Shown: piece after piece, positions 34,694 through 42,998 of the stretch
How the letters are laid out: each line of letters starts with the position of its first letter
How positions within the stretch are numbered: position 1 is the first letter of the stretch
Source: Aurantimonas coralicida
GTDB lineage: Bacteria > Pseudomonadota > Alphaproteobacteria > Rhizobiales > Rhizobiaceae
Assembly: GCA_011050685.1 (NCBI GenBank)
Contig: DRFF01000164.1
Location: 1-54,377 of the forward strand
Length of the DNA stretch: 54,377 nt
Reading direction: 5' to 3'
The notes under the pieces: generated by a model
Told to the model about the DNA's origin: nothing
Database searches by the model: none
What the model saw: the letters and a program-made list of their open reading frames with translations, nothing else
Translations under genes and position numbers: made by a program

Positions 34694-35367
34694 AAATTCT
34701 TTTGATCGAAGACGACCAATCCACGGCCGATTATGTCGCCGGCGGACTCGGTGAGGACGGTCATGATCTCGACCATGCCACTAGCGGGCCGACAGGACTG
34801 GAACTGGCCTGCACGCGCGAATACGATGTGATGGTCATCGACCGCATGCTACCGGGCCTGGATGGACTGTCGATCGTCAGGGCGCTGCGTTCCTCGGGCA
34901 AGGACACGCCGGTCATATTCCTGACCGCGGTCAGCGGCGTGGACGATCGCGTGGAGGGTCTGGAAGCAGGCGGAGACGACTATCTTTTGAAACCCTTCGC
35001 CTTTTCCGAGCTGATGGCGCGTATCCATGCACTGGGACGACGGGCACCCAGCCGTAAGGAAGAGGCTGTGCTGAAGGTCGGCGAATTGGAGATGAACCTG
35101 ATCGCCCGGACGGTCAAACGGGCCGGGGCGGCGATCGAATTGCAACCGCGCGAGTTTCGTCTACTCGAATACATGATGCGCAATCGCGGCCGTGTTCTCA
35201 CCCGCACCATGCTGCTCGAACGGGTGTGGGATTTCCACTTCGACCCCAAGACCAACGTCGTCGAAACCCATGTCAGCCGGCTTCGCGCCAAGGTCGACCG
35301 CCCGTTCGCGACTGAAATGATCCGAACCATTCGCGGATCAGGTTACGTCTTGAATGCCGCTTCCTGA
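34690..35367 (+). CDS. OmpR/PhoB-family response regulator
   Basis: A 225-residue two-component regulator. In the receiver domain D8/D9, phosphoacceptor D51 (MVIDRMLPGLDG), T79 and K101 (LLKPFAFSEL) are all present. The C-terminal winged helix runs from about residue 125, with LQPREFRLLEYMMRNRGRVL and TNVVETHVSRLRAKV, and ends IRTIRGSGYVLN. It belongs to the QseB/PmrA/CusR-like group by its general shape. It overlaps both neighbours (4 bases with the phosphatase, 14 with the kinase). It is the natural candidate to bind the seven CGTATAG boxes nearby. Confidence 0.95.
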   Translation: MKILLIEDDQSTADYVAGGLGEDGHDLDHATSGPTGLELACTREYDVMVIDRMLPGLDGLSIVRALRSSGKDTPVIFLTAVSGVDDRVEGLEAGGDDYLLKPFAFSELMARIHALGRRAPSRKEEAVLKVGELEMNLIARTVKRAGAAIELQPREFRLLEYMMRNRGRVLTRTMLLERVWDFHFDPKTNVVETHVSRLRAKVDRPFATEMIRTIRGSGYVLNAAS

Positions 35368-36769
35368 GCAGTTCCGCACCACGTCGTTCCGGCTGGCGAT
35401 CGGCTACGCGATTCTGTTCGTCGCATCCGTGCTCGTCATAATGGGAACCACCTACGTCGCAGCGACCTCGGAGATGCAGGGGATCGTGCGATCCTCGATC
35501 AACGATGATATGGCGGCGTTTCGCAGGGCGCTTGTCCAGGACGGCCCCGACGGGCTGCGATCCGAGGTCATCGAGCGATCGGAAAGCGCGGCCGACGACC
35601 GCTTCTTTTTGCTACTCGGTCCCGATGGCGAAGTCCTCGCGGGCAATATCGCGGCAAGTCTGTGGACCGGTGGATGGGCGGACCGCAAGCTCGCCGATGG
35701 CGACGTTACGGCGAATGCCAATCTCAAGCTCGCCGCGGCCCAAAATGCCGACGGCGAAGTCCGGCTGTTCAGCTCCGGGGAAGTCCTCGGACCCTACAGG
35801 GTGCTCGCCGGCCGCAATTCCCATCTGATCGACGAGACTCAGGAGATTATCCTCGCGGCGCTGCTTTGGGGGTGCCTCGCCACCACTTTGCTGGCGCTGA
35901 TCGGCGGCTACATCGTCAGCATCGGGCCGTCGCGCCGTGTCGATGAGATCGCGGCGACGACGCGCCAGATCGTCTCCGGCCGTCTCGACCTCCGTTTGCC
36001 GGTTTCGCCAAGGCGGGACGAACTCGACCGTTTGGCCACCGACATCAACGGCATGCTGGCGCGGATCGAGGTACTGATGCAAAGCCTCAAGCAGGTGTCC
36101 ACTGATATCGCCCACGACCTGCGAACGCCGCTGGCAAGACTGCGTCAGCGTTTGGAAACGGCGCGACGGAAGCCCCGGGACGCGTCGGAGTACGAGCGGG
36201 CGATCGACGGCGCGGTCGAGGAGACCGATGCGATCATCGATACCTTCAACGCGTTGCTGCGGATTTCGCAGATCGAAGCCGGAGCGAGGCGGGCGAAATT
36301 CGGCTTGGTGGATTTGTCCGGTCTCGGCGAGAAACTCGCCGACGTCTACACGGAGGTCGCTGTCGATGCCGGGCATCGGCTGTCAACCGACATAGCCCCG
36401 GGCGTTTCCGTTGAGGGCGATACCGATCTTCTGACTCAGCTGATCGCCAATCTCGTCGATAACGCTATCAACCACATACCCTCGCCGGGACGGATCACAC
36501 TGGCCCTGCGACAGACACCCGCCGGTTCGGTCTTGGAAATCGGCGATGACGGGCCAGGCATTCCGGAAGCCGAACGCGACAAGATCTTCCGGCGTCTCTA
36601 TCGGCTCGACCGTAGCCGCACGACACCGGGCAGCGGCCTCGGCTTGGCCTTGGTCGCGGCAATCGCCGAGCTCCACGGCGCGACGGTGGAGGCCCTGGAC
36701 AATCGGCCCGGCCTGTTGATGCGGGTTGGTTTCCCGCAATCACCGAAATCGGCCGCGCCCGCCGCCTAA
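35354..36769 (+). CDS. Sensor histidine kinase
   Basis: A 471-residue inner-membrane kinase. Span 1 is ~13-35, a periplasmic sensor of ~130 residues follows (~36-163), span 2 is ~165-190, then HAMP (~190-245), the H-box DIAHDLRTPLARLR with phosphorylated H254, the N-box LIANLVDNAINH, and ATP-lid motifs DDGPGIP and GSGLGLAL. All catalytic elements are intact. The periplasmic part (FFLLLGPDGEVLAGN... GPYRVLAGR) reads like the double-strand sensor of QseC/PmrB-type kinases but has no obvious acidic metal cluster. The signal is unknown; an envelope or cationic-peptide cue fits the target genes. Confidence 0.95.
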   Translation: MPLPEQFRTTSFRLAIGYAILFVASVLVIMGTTYVAATSEMQGIVRSSINDDMAAFRRALVQDGPDGLRSEVIERSESAADDRFFLLLGPDGEVLAGNIAASLWTGGWADRKLADGDVTANANLKLAAAQNADGEVRLFSSGEVLGPYRVLAGRNSHLIDETQEIILAALLWGCLATTLLALIGGYIVSIGPSRRVDEIAATTRQIVSGRLDLRLPVSPRRDELDRLATDINGMLARIEVLMQSLKQVSTDIAHDLRTPLARLRQRLETARRKPRDASEYERAIDGAVEETDAIIDTFNALLRISQIEAGARRAKFGLVDLSGLGEKLADVYTEVAVDAGHRLSTDIAPGVSVEGDTDLLTQLIANLVDNAINHIPSPGRITLALRQTPAGSVLEIGDDGPGIPEAERDKIFRRLYRLDRSRTTPGSGLGLALVAAIAELHGATVEALDNRPGLLMRVGFPQSPKSAAPAA

Positions 36770-36770
36770 G

Positions 36771-36787
36771 ATTGCGAAACGGTATAG
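36771..36787 (+). promoter_or_regulatory. CGTATAG box B (before the COG4705-like gene)
   Basis: ATTGCGAAACGGTATAG starts one base after the kinase stop codon and lies 244 bases before the TTG start of the next gene. The right half deviates in one base (GGTATAG), and the left half follows the TTGCGAAA form seen in boxes E and G. Confidence 0.65.
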
Positions 36788-37030
36788 CCGGAGAAAAGCG
36801 CTCTCCAGTGTGACCTTCTAAGACCGGTGTCGGGCGGGAAGGCTCTCGAGAGGGGCCGGCAACGTCTGCCGTGTGTCGCTTTCCAGTATGTCGGTCCCGC
36901 CCTTCGAGACACTAGCGGTTGCCGCATTCCGGATCGCCTGCGCGCTCTCCCCAATCCGATAGCGCGACGCTGCAAGCCTCGCGTGACTCCACGCGCCATT
37001 CGGCGCCGCATGCTTAAAGGAGACAGACCG

Positions 37031-37822
37031 TTGGAAACCCAAAGAAACCTCACGCGGGAAATGCTGAACAAGGTGCCGGCGGTCACGCTCGCATTCTGGG
37101 TGATCAAGATCATGGCTACGACCGTCGGCGAAACCGCCGCCGACTTCCTCATCTTCAATATCGGCCTCGGCCTTGTCATGACGTCTTTGATCATGGGCGC
37201 GCTTCTGTTGATCGTCCTCTTCTACCAGCTCAGGCTGCGGGAATACGTCCCCACGAGCTACTGGCTCGTCGTCGTCCTGGTGAGCATCGTCGGTACCCTG
37301 GTTTCGGATTATCTCGTCGATGATCTCGGCATCAGTCTCGTGACCACGACAATCCTCTTCGGAAGCGGTCTGGCGGCCGTTTTCGCCGCCTGGTATGCGA
37401 GCGAGAAGACGCTTTCCATCCACTCGATCTTCACGACGAAGCGCGAGCTGTTCTACTGGGCGGCCATTCTCTTCACCTTCGCTCTCGGGACGTCGGCGGG
37501 GGATCTCGTCGCGGAAAGCGTCGGCCTGGGTTACGGCACGTCCGCGGTGATCTTCGGCGCTCTGATTGCCTTCGTCTATCTCGGCTACCGTCTGGGCGTG
37601 GGTGCGGTGCTCGCCTTCTGGGTCGCCTACATCCTGACGCGGCCATTCGGGGCGTCGATGGGCGATCTTCTGTCACAGCCGGTGGGCAACGGCGGTCTCG
37701 GCCTCGGGACCACCGGAACCAGCGCCCTGTTCCTGGTCACGATCGCCGGGCTGGTCACCTACCTCACCATCACGCGCGCCGACCGGATCAAGACGTCGCA
37801 GGTCGTGGAAGTAGACGCCTAA
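37031..37822 (+). CDS. Multi-span membrane protein (COG4705/DUF347-like)
   Basis: A 263-residue polytopic protein with about eight spans. It contains the twofold pattern KVPAVTLAFWVIKIMATTVG...ETAADFL and later ILTRPFGASMGDLLSQP, as in the COG4705 'membrane-anchored' family with DUF347 repeats; the function is unknown. The start is probably the TTG at 37031, since AAAGGAG lies eight bases before it; an ATG at 37010 has none. The 244-base leader begins with box B. Repeats of the type ATTxGETxAD/xSxGDLL carry conserved Glu and Asp within membranes, suggesting ion transport, but this is a guess. Confidence 0.8.
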   Translation: METQRNLTREMLNKVPAVTLAFWVIKIMATTVGETAADFLIFNIGLGLVMTSLIMGALLLIVLFYQLRLREYVPTSYWLVVVLVSIVGTLVSDYLVDDLGISLVTTTILFGSGLAAVFAAWYASEKTLSIHSIFTTKRELFYWAAILFTFALGTSAGDLVAESVGLGYGTSAVIFGALIAFVYLGYRLGVGAVLAFWVAYILTRPFGASMGDLLSQPVGNGGLGLGTTGTSALFLVTIAGLVTYLTITRADRIKTSQVVEVDA

Positions 37823-37868
37823 ATCGCGACGCCGCATAGCGGATCGTCTCTGCGGGAGACGGCAAATA

Positions 37869-37898
37869 TCGCCCCCGATCCGAGCGGATCGGGGGCGA
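37869..37898. terminator. Perfect 13-bp hairpin after the COG4705-like gene
   Basis: TCGCCCCCGATCC, loop GAGC, GGATCGGGGGCGA, 47 bases after the stop codon. It has strong stability but no T run, so it probably stabilises the 3' end or acts as a terminator with other factors. Confidence 0.6.
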
Positions 37899-38101
37899 AA
37901 TGCTGTTGAGGATACGCTCCGCAGTGCCACGCCAGTTCTCTTGGTCGTGCTTGGCAAACATTCGGGCGAGGAACGCTTGTCAGGACGGCTGATCTTCCGC
38001 ATCGCGTCATTACAAAACCACAACCGTCCGGCCCGCCCACCGTAATATTCGAGTCCTATCTTCTTCCTCAGAGCGGATTATCGCTCCCACAGGAGGTCAT
38101 C

Positions 38102-38446
38102 ATGAACACGTTCAAATCCGTAGCTCTATCTCTCATCGCAGCGGGTGCCATTGCGGCACCTCTCGCCATGGCTACGCCTTCGATGGCAAACGACCAAAGC
38201 GTCTTGACCCCGGCCCACCATCGTGTCGGCCAACAACAGGTCGCCGAGCGTTCGACGGCGCGATTCAGCCTGGCCGATCGCACCGACGGGGCGGCGTCGG
38301 CGCCGCGTCAGTGCGAGAATGTCGAGGCGCACTATGCGGCAGCGAATAAGGCCAATCCGGGTCTGGTGCCCGGAGATGCCTCGAGTTGGGAACAGTGGGC
38401 TTCCGACCAGCGACAGGCGATCGCATCAAGCCCGGTCTGCTCATGA
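38102..38446 (+). CDS. Small secreted protein of unknown function
   Basis: A 114-residue protein with a clear Sec signal peptide (cleavage near SMAND, about residue 30). The mature part is short and polar with two cysteines (PRQCENVEAHYAAA and the C-terminal SSPVCS) that could form a disulfide in the periplasm. I do not recognise a family. The ribosome-binding site is CAGGAGG, 5 bases before the ATG. It lies between box B's gene and box C. Only a partial left-half match (TTACAAAACC near 38010) is visible upstream, so membership of the CGTATAG set is doubtful. Confidence 0.75.
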   Translation: MNTFKSVALSLIAAGAIAAPLAMATPSMANDQSVLTPAHHRVGQQQVAERSTARFSLADRTDGAASAPRQCENVEAHYAAANKANPGLVPGDASSWEQWASDQRQAIASSPVCS

Positions 38447-38454
38447 CATCAACA

Positions 38455-38483
38455 GAAGCGGGCCGGCCCAGCCGGCCCGCTTC
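38455..38483 (+). terminator. Perfect 13-bp hairpin after the small secreted protein gene
   Basis: GAAGCGGGCCGGC, loop CCA, GCCGGCCCGCTTC. It starts 9 bases after the stop codon and is followed by ACGG, so it is a very stable hairpin without a T run. Confidence 0.7.
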
Positions 38484-38568
38484 ACGGCGGCCTCCGCCTG
38501 CGCTGTCCGAAGGAGCAGGCGCTAGGTGATTGCAGCGAGCCGCGGATGTCGTCGCTCCAAAATCGGAA

Positions 38569-38599
38569 GAATCAGACCGGCATTGTGCCGGCCTGATTC
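38569..38599 (+). terminator. Hairpin upstream of box C
   Basis: GAATCAGACCGGC, loop ATTGT, GCCGGCCTGATTC with one mismatch, followed by GTTTAG. It lies 120 bases after the previous stop codon and 19 bases before box C, so it would insulate the PepSY gene promoter from upstream transcription. Confidence 0.6.
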
Positions 38600-38618
38600 G
38601 TTTAGCCGCCCCAACTCG

Positions 38619-38635
38619 CATACCGATCCGTATAG
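38619..38635 (+). promoter_or_regulatory. CGTATAG box C (before the PepSY gene)
   Basis: CATACCGATCCGTATAG, 85 bases before the PepSY-domain start codon. The left half (ATACCG) resembles the inverted arm of boxes A and D. Confidence 0.75.
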
Positions 38636-38719
38636 TCGCGGAGCTTTCGAGGTCATGTCCGCTCACCACCTTGAGATCGACCGGGCAATCACGCCGGTTC
38701 GATCAAAGGGAAAATCAAG

Positions 38720-39121
38720 ATGCAGACGATGAAACGCACGAGCGCCGCGATCCTCGGCACTGCCATGCTTTTGGGTGCCGGCGGTGTGGCCATGGCGGCC
38801 AAGCACGACAATGGCGCTGAGACCAAACTGGACCTCTCAAAGGTCACCAGCGCCAAGGTAAACCTTGCGCAGGCCGTGAACGCCGCCCAGAAGGCCGCTG
38901 GCGGCAATGCCGTCGACGCTGGACTGACTGACGAGGCCGGCCAGAACGGCTGGGAGATCGAGCTCGCCCAAGCCGACGGTACGATAAAGACGGTTCTCGT
39001 CGATATGACGAGCGGCGCCGTCGACCAAAATCCCAAAATGGAAAACGAGAAGGACGAGCAATCCGGCGCAGCCGACCGGGAGGAGTCCGAGGACGGCGAG
39101 GCAGGCGAGGGCGGCAAATAG
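38720..39121 (+). CDS. PepSY-domain periplasmic protein
   Basis: A 133-residue exported protein: signal peptide to about residue 27 (AVAMAA-type end, GGVAMAAKHD), then a PepSY domain with VTSAKVNLAQAVNAAQKAAG, a DEAGQNGWEIELAQADGTI core and VLVDMTSGAVDQN, followed by a strongly acidic tail (EKDEQ...EESEDGEAGEGG). PepSY proteins commonly sit next to QseBC/PmrAB-type systems; proposed roles are peptidase inhibition or metal and peptide binding. The acidic tail could bind cations or cationic peptides. It has box C upstream and a good terminator downstream, so it is monocistronic. Confidence 0.9.
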   Translation: MQTMKRTSAAILGTAMLLGAGGVAMAAKHDNGAETKLDLSKVTSAKVNLAQAVNAAQKAAGGNAVDAGLTDEAGQNGWEIELAQADGTIKTVLVDMTSGAVDQNPKMENEKDEQSGAADREESEDGEAGEGGK

Positions 39122-39150
39122 GCCGGTCTACGCCTCGCCAACCACATGCG

Positions 39151-39173
39151 GCCCCCCGACGCGTTCGGGGGGC
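39151..39173 (+). terminator. Rho-independent terminator after the PepSY gene
   Basis: GCCCCCCGA, loop CGCGT, TCGGGGGGC, followed by TTTCATTT. It starts 30 bases after the stop codon. Confidence 0.85.
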
Positions 39174-39210
39174 TTTCATTTGCGGGAGTCGGTCAATCCA
39201 AAATTGTGAA

Positions 39211-39228
39211 CTATACGGAAGCGTATAG
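39211..39228. promoter_or_regulatory. CGTATAG box D (before the DedA-PAP2-LssY/cyclase operon)
   Basis: CTATACGGAAGCGTATAG, with 7-base perfect arms around GAAG and followed by TTTCGG. It lies 201 bases before the start of the fusion gene. With box A it shows that the recognition unit is a dyad. Confidence 0.8.
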
Positions 39229-39428
39229 TTTCGGACATCTGATCACGAACACGGGTTGCTATCGAGGCCGGGATCGCGCCACGGCCGGCAGAACGCTAAT
39301 GTGGGCGTCGGGATCGTGCCCCGTGCCCTGTCGCTCGAAGGGCCAGACCCGTCGTCGCCATGTCTTCTCGGTGGGCGAATTGTTTCACGGACCCGCGGGG
39401 TCCGTCCAAGCCGACCGGTGACGCAGAC

Positions 39429-41450
39429 ATGACGCAGACCATCGTCGATTTGATCTCCCAACACACGCAGACAGCGCTCGCGGTCGTCTTCTTCGTCAGT
39501 CTGGGCGAAGCCCTGTTCCTGATCGGCCTGTTCATTCCGAGCACCGTCGTCCTCGTGGCGGCCGGGGGGCTGGTGGGAGCCGGCAAACTTCCGTTCCTGC
39601 CGATCCTGCTGCTAGCCAGCGCCGGCGCCGTGGTCGGCGATGCGCTCTCCTTCTGGGTCGGCCACCACTTCAAGGGGCGGCTGCGTTCCGTCTGGCCGTT
39701 CAGCCGCTATGGCGCGCTGATCGACAAGGGCGAGGCATTCTTCGGGCGACATGGCGGCAAGAGCATTTTCATCGGCCGCTTCGTTCCCGGCGTGAAAGCG
39801 ATCGTGCCGGGCATCGCCGGTATGGTGGGCATGAACTTTGGTTGGTTCAGCGTCATCAACGTGGTCTCGGCGTTCGCCTGGGCTGGCGCTCACATCATTC
39901 CGGCCGCCGGTATCGGCCGCGGCCTGTCACGGGTTCATAGCTTCGATCCCCGCCTTGCGATCCTCGGCGTCGTTCTGCTGGCGACGCTCCTCGTCCTCTA
40001 TTACCTGGGCAAGATCGCCTATGGCTTCGCTTACCCGGTCTTCGATCGATGGCGCCTTGGTCGGATCGAACGTCGTGGCCCGTCAGCTAGCCGGCTGGCG
40101 CGATACGAAACCCATATCCTCTCCAACCACCGCAACATCGTCGGATGGACCCTCGTCCTGATGGTCGCAGCATTGGCCGCCGGCGGCTTCCTGACGCTGC
40201 TCGGCAATCTCCTGTTCGATCCGGAATTGAAGCTGATCGACAAGGCCGTCTACAATTTCCTGCAGTCCTTCCGCAGCGACGCGGGCACCCGCATCGTCAC
40301 GGCGGTCACCATGGCGGCGGACGGCTTCGTGCTGACCGGCCTGAGCCTGGCGCTCGTCGCCTGGCTGCTCATCCGGCGGCACTTCCGCGTCGCGGTAACG
40401 GCAGCGATGGCGGTCGCCACGTCGAGCCTGTTCGTCCCGCTCGTCAAGGGGATCATCCAACGGCCCCGTCCGACGATGCTCTATGCGGGCGCCGAATCCT
40501 TCTCCTTCCCCAGCGGTCACGCGACGCTCTCGATGACCGTGTTCGGTGTCCTGGCCGTGATTGTCGCTTCGCACCTCGCACCGCGATGGCGTCCCCTGGC
40601 GATCGGTGCGGCCATCGGCGCTGCGCTGATCATTGCGTTCACCCGGCTGTATCTCGGTGCTCATTGGCTGAGCGATGTTGCCGCGGGCGTGTCGTTCGGG
40701 CTGCTGGTGACGGCGATCTTCGCGTTCCTCACCCGGCGGCAGGACCGGGCGATCCGGCTGGGGCCGCTGCTGGCGGTTCTGCTGCCCGTCTACCTCGGGA
40801 CCTACAGCTATCATCTGTGGAAGGACTACGATCGCTGGACCGTGAACTACGCGCCTGTGCCCATCGCGGAGCAGATCAGCCCGCAGGAATGGCTGGCCGA
40901 CGGGTGGCGCCGAATTGCCGAACGTCGTTTGACGATCGCCGGCGATCAGGCCGAGGTGTTGAGGATTCAGACCGATCTTTCACTATCCGGGCTGACCGTT
41001 CGCCTTGAGCCGTCCGGCTGGACTCCCCTTGCGGTCGGCGGTCTCCTGGAAACGCTCTTGCCCTCACGCGTGTCCCTCGCCGAACGGCCGGCGGCGCCGT
41101 TGTTGCACGACGGCCGCCGGCCCGTCGCGGCCTATGCGAAGCCCGGGCCGGCATCCGATCAGCGCCTGATTCTCACCTTCTGGCCGTCGAGCTTCCAGCT
41201 CGGCCCCGGTGAGGACGGCCGTCCGGTTCTCGTCGGCGGCCTTTCCCTCGAGATGCTCGACCCTATCGCCGGCGGTTACGCGATCCTGGAGATCGCAGAA
41301 GATAGCCAGGTGCTTTCGAACGACCTCGACAGCCTGATCCAATCCCTCGCGCCGGGAGCCGCATCGACCGCTAGTAGTGATATTCTCCTTCTGCCGAAGA
41401 ACGGCGCTGCGATGATCGAGGCACCCGTGCTTGATGGGCGCTGGCCGTGA
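39429..41450 (+). CDS. DedA - PAP2 phosphatase - LssY_C fusion protein
   Basis: A 673-residue membrane protein with three parts. Residues ~1-200 are a DedA (undecaprenyl-phosphate flippase family) domain with FIPSTVVLVAAGGLVGAG, GDALSFWVGHHFKGR and GRFVPGVKAIVPGIAGM. Residues ~225-420 are a PAP2 lipid phosphatase with all three motifs (KGIIQRPRP, FPSGHATLS, TRLYLGAHWLSD). The remainder matches the LssY C-terminal domain (SPQEWLADGWRRI, QRLILTFWPSSFQL). It could both dephosphorylate and return undecaprenyl carriers or act on another lipid phosphate. Start ATG at 39429; the stop overlaps the cyclase start (GTGA). Box D lies upstream. Confidence 0.92.
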   Translation: MTQTIVDLISQHTQTALAVVFFVSLGEALFLIGLFIPSTVVLVAAGGLVGAGKLPFLPILLLASAGAVVGDALSFWVGHHFKGRLRSVWPFSRYGALIDKGEAFFGRHGGKSIFIGRFVPGVKAIVPGIAGMVGMNFGWFSVINVVSAFAWAGAHIIPAAGIGRGLSRVHSFDPRLAILGVVLLATLLVLYYLGKIAYGFAYPVFDRWRLGRIERRGPSASRLARYETHILSNHRNIVGWTLVLMVAALAAGGFLTLLGNLLFDPELKLIDKAVYNFLQSFRSDAGTRIVTAVTMAADGFVLTGLSLALVAWLLIRRHFRVAVTAAMAVATSSLFVPLVKGIIQRPRPTMLYAGAESFSFPSGHATLSMTVFGVLAVIVASHLAPRWRPLAIGAAIGAALIIAFTRLYLGAHWLSDVAAGVSFGLLVTAIFAFLTRRQDRAIRLGPLLAVLLPVYLGTYSYHLWKDYDRWTVNYAPVPIAEQISPQEWLADGWRRIAERRLTIAGDQAEVLRIQTDLSLSGLTVRLEPSGWTPLAVGGLLETLLPSRVSLAERPAAPLLHDGRRPVAAYAKPGPASDQRLILTFWPSSFQLGPGEDGRPVLVGGLSLEMLDPIAGGYAILEIAEDSQVLSNDLDSLIQSLAPGAASTASSDILLLPKNGAAMIEAPVLDGRWP

Positions 41451-42757
41451 TCGGGTGGACCTCTAAGAAGGGGAGACAGTTACCGCACACCGCCCCGCGG
41501 GCCGATGCGCATGAAATCGGCACACCGTTTCCACTGCTGCGAACATTCCTACTCCTTCTCCTGCCGGTGATCATCGTCAGTTCGGTTGGCTTGGTGTTCA
41601 CCTTGAACAACGCCATCTCCGCCAGCGCGGAAAAGCTCTTTGCCGAGCAGGAAATCCGGCTCGTCCAGACCATGCTTCTGGCGGACGGTCTTTTCGAGGG
41701 AGCGTCCCCGCCGTCGGCTTCAGTCCTTTCCGAACTGCGAAAGGAGATGGCCGAGACCGGGCTCACCTGCCTCCTGGTCCTCGACCAGTCCGGCGGACGC
41801 ATCGCCGAGCTCGCCAATAACGCTGACTGCGGATCTTTGGACGCTGCGACCTTCGAGGGCCTGACGGCGACCGGGGCGGCGACCCTCAAGGAAGATATCG
41901 TTCTGCCCGGACACTGGACCTCCCTGGGGGTCGTGGCATTGCCGCGCTCGGGAAAAATCGTATCGTTGGCCGCGACGCGACGAAGCGGCGTGCTTGAATC
42001 TGCGATATCCCGATTGACGGGTTTCTGGACGAAGGTGTTTGCGAGCCTGCTCTTTGTCTCGGTGCTTTCGACCGGCGTGGTGATTGCCAAAGCCCAGAGG
42101 ACGCTTGATCGCCAGGCGATCTACGTTCGTGGCGTTCACCTTCGACTGCAGCGTTTTCTCTCCGTCTCCGCGGTCCGCAACGCGATCAATGACGAGACGT
42201 CAGCGACCCGCTTCGAAGCAGTGGTCATGTTTCTCGATCTTCGGGACTTTTCCAGTTTCGCGGAAGGCGCCCCGCCAAGCGACGTGGCGGATCTCATTGA
42301 TGCCTTTGTCACGGCCGTCGCCGGAGCAGTGTCACGGCATGATGGCGAGATCGACAAGATCATCGGCGATGGGATCATGGCGTTCTTCCAGGGTGAGGAT
42401 GCTGACGACCGCGCCGTGGCGGCGGCGGCGGAAAGCATCGAAGCCTGCCATTCGCTGGCCCGCCATCCCGGCGTCGGTCTTTATCGGGGCGAAGTGATCG
42501 CCGCCGCCCTTGGCGCCGGCAAGCGGGCGGACTTTACGATCCTTGGTCGGACGGTGAATCTGGCCGCGCGCCTCTGCGCTCTATCCGGCGAAAACGAGAT
42601 CACCATGTCGGAAGACATGGCCGCCAAGCAGCGCCCCGATCTCGAAGAGCTTTCACGGGACGTCGTGAGACCCCGCCATCACAGACGGGAAATGTCTGTT
42701 GTCCGGTTCAGACTGGTCGATGCCAGCGACGAGAATCCCCAGATCCGGACTGGATAG
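41447..42757 (+). CDS. Membrane-bound class III adenylate/guanylate cyclase
   Basis: A 436-residue protein with spans at ~32-52 and ~197-215 bracketing a ~140-residue periplasmic region, then a class III cyclase domain (~258-420). Metal-binding D264 (VMFLDLRDFSSF) and D308 (KIIGDGIMAFF) are present, as are the transition-state N371 and R375 in GRTVNLAARL. The dimer arrangement would be symmetric. The tail is short and there is no HAMP motif I can recognise. Translation is coupled to the DedA-PAP2-LssY gene through GTGA. The product would be cAMP or cGMP; the periplasmic part presumably senses an envelope cue. Nucleotide choice is not readable with confidence. Confidence 0.88.
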   Translation: MIGWTSKKGRQLPHTAPRADAHEIGTPFPLLRTFLLLLLPVIIVSSVGLVFTLNNAISASAEKLFAEQEIRLVQTMLLADGLFEGASPPSASVLSELRKEMAETGLTCLLVLDQSGGRIAELANNADCGSLDAATFEGLTATGAATLKEDIVLPGHWTSLGVVALPRSGKIVSLAATRRSGVLESAISRLTGFWTKVFASLLFVSVLSTGVVIAKAQRTLDRQAIYVRGVHLRLQRFLSVSAVRNAINDETSATRFEAVVMFLDLRDFSSFAEGAPPSDVADLIDAFVTAVAGAVSRHDGEIDKIIGDGIMAFFQGEDADDRAVAAAAESIEACHSLARHPGVGLYRGEVIAAALGAGKRADFTILGRTVNLAARLCALSGENEITMSEDMAAKQRPDLEELSRDVVRPRHHRREMSVVRFRLVDASDENPQIRTG

Positions 42758-42876
42758 GGACACCCAACCTCAGTTGCGCGATCCGCGGATTGATGTCTCG
42801 CTCGCTGCAAATGCTCCGCCATGCGTGTGATCGGACCGCCGGCGCCATCGCGAGCGCAACTGTCACACCTTCCAAG

Positions 42877-42893
42877 GTTGCAAAACCGTATAG
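42877..42893 (+). promoter_or_regulatory. CGTATAG box E (before the cytochrome b561 gene)
   Basis: GTTGCAAAACCGTATAG followed by TTCCGG, 106 bases before the cytochrome b561 start. The left half is of the TTGCAAAA type. Confidence 0.72.
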
Positions 42894-42998
42894 TTCCGGA
42901 AATGCGCCCGAAGACCTGGGAATCTAGAACGATTCCACGTCGGCGTTGGCAGTGTCGCGCGCCGGAAAACGCCCACCGGAAATCGGAAGTGATCGGTT

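Noticed and set aside
38005..38025. TTACAAAACC upstream of the small secreted protein gene as an eighth box
   Set aside because: Only the left half matches and no CGTATAG follows at the right spacing.
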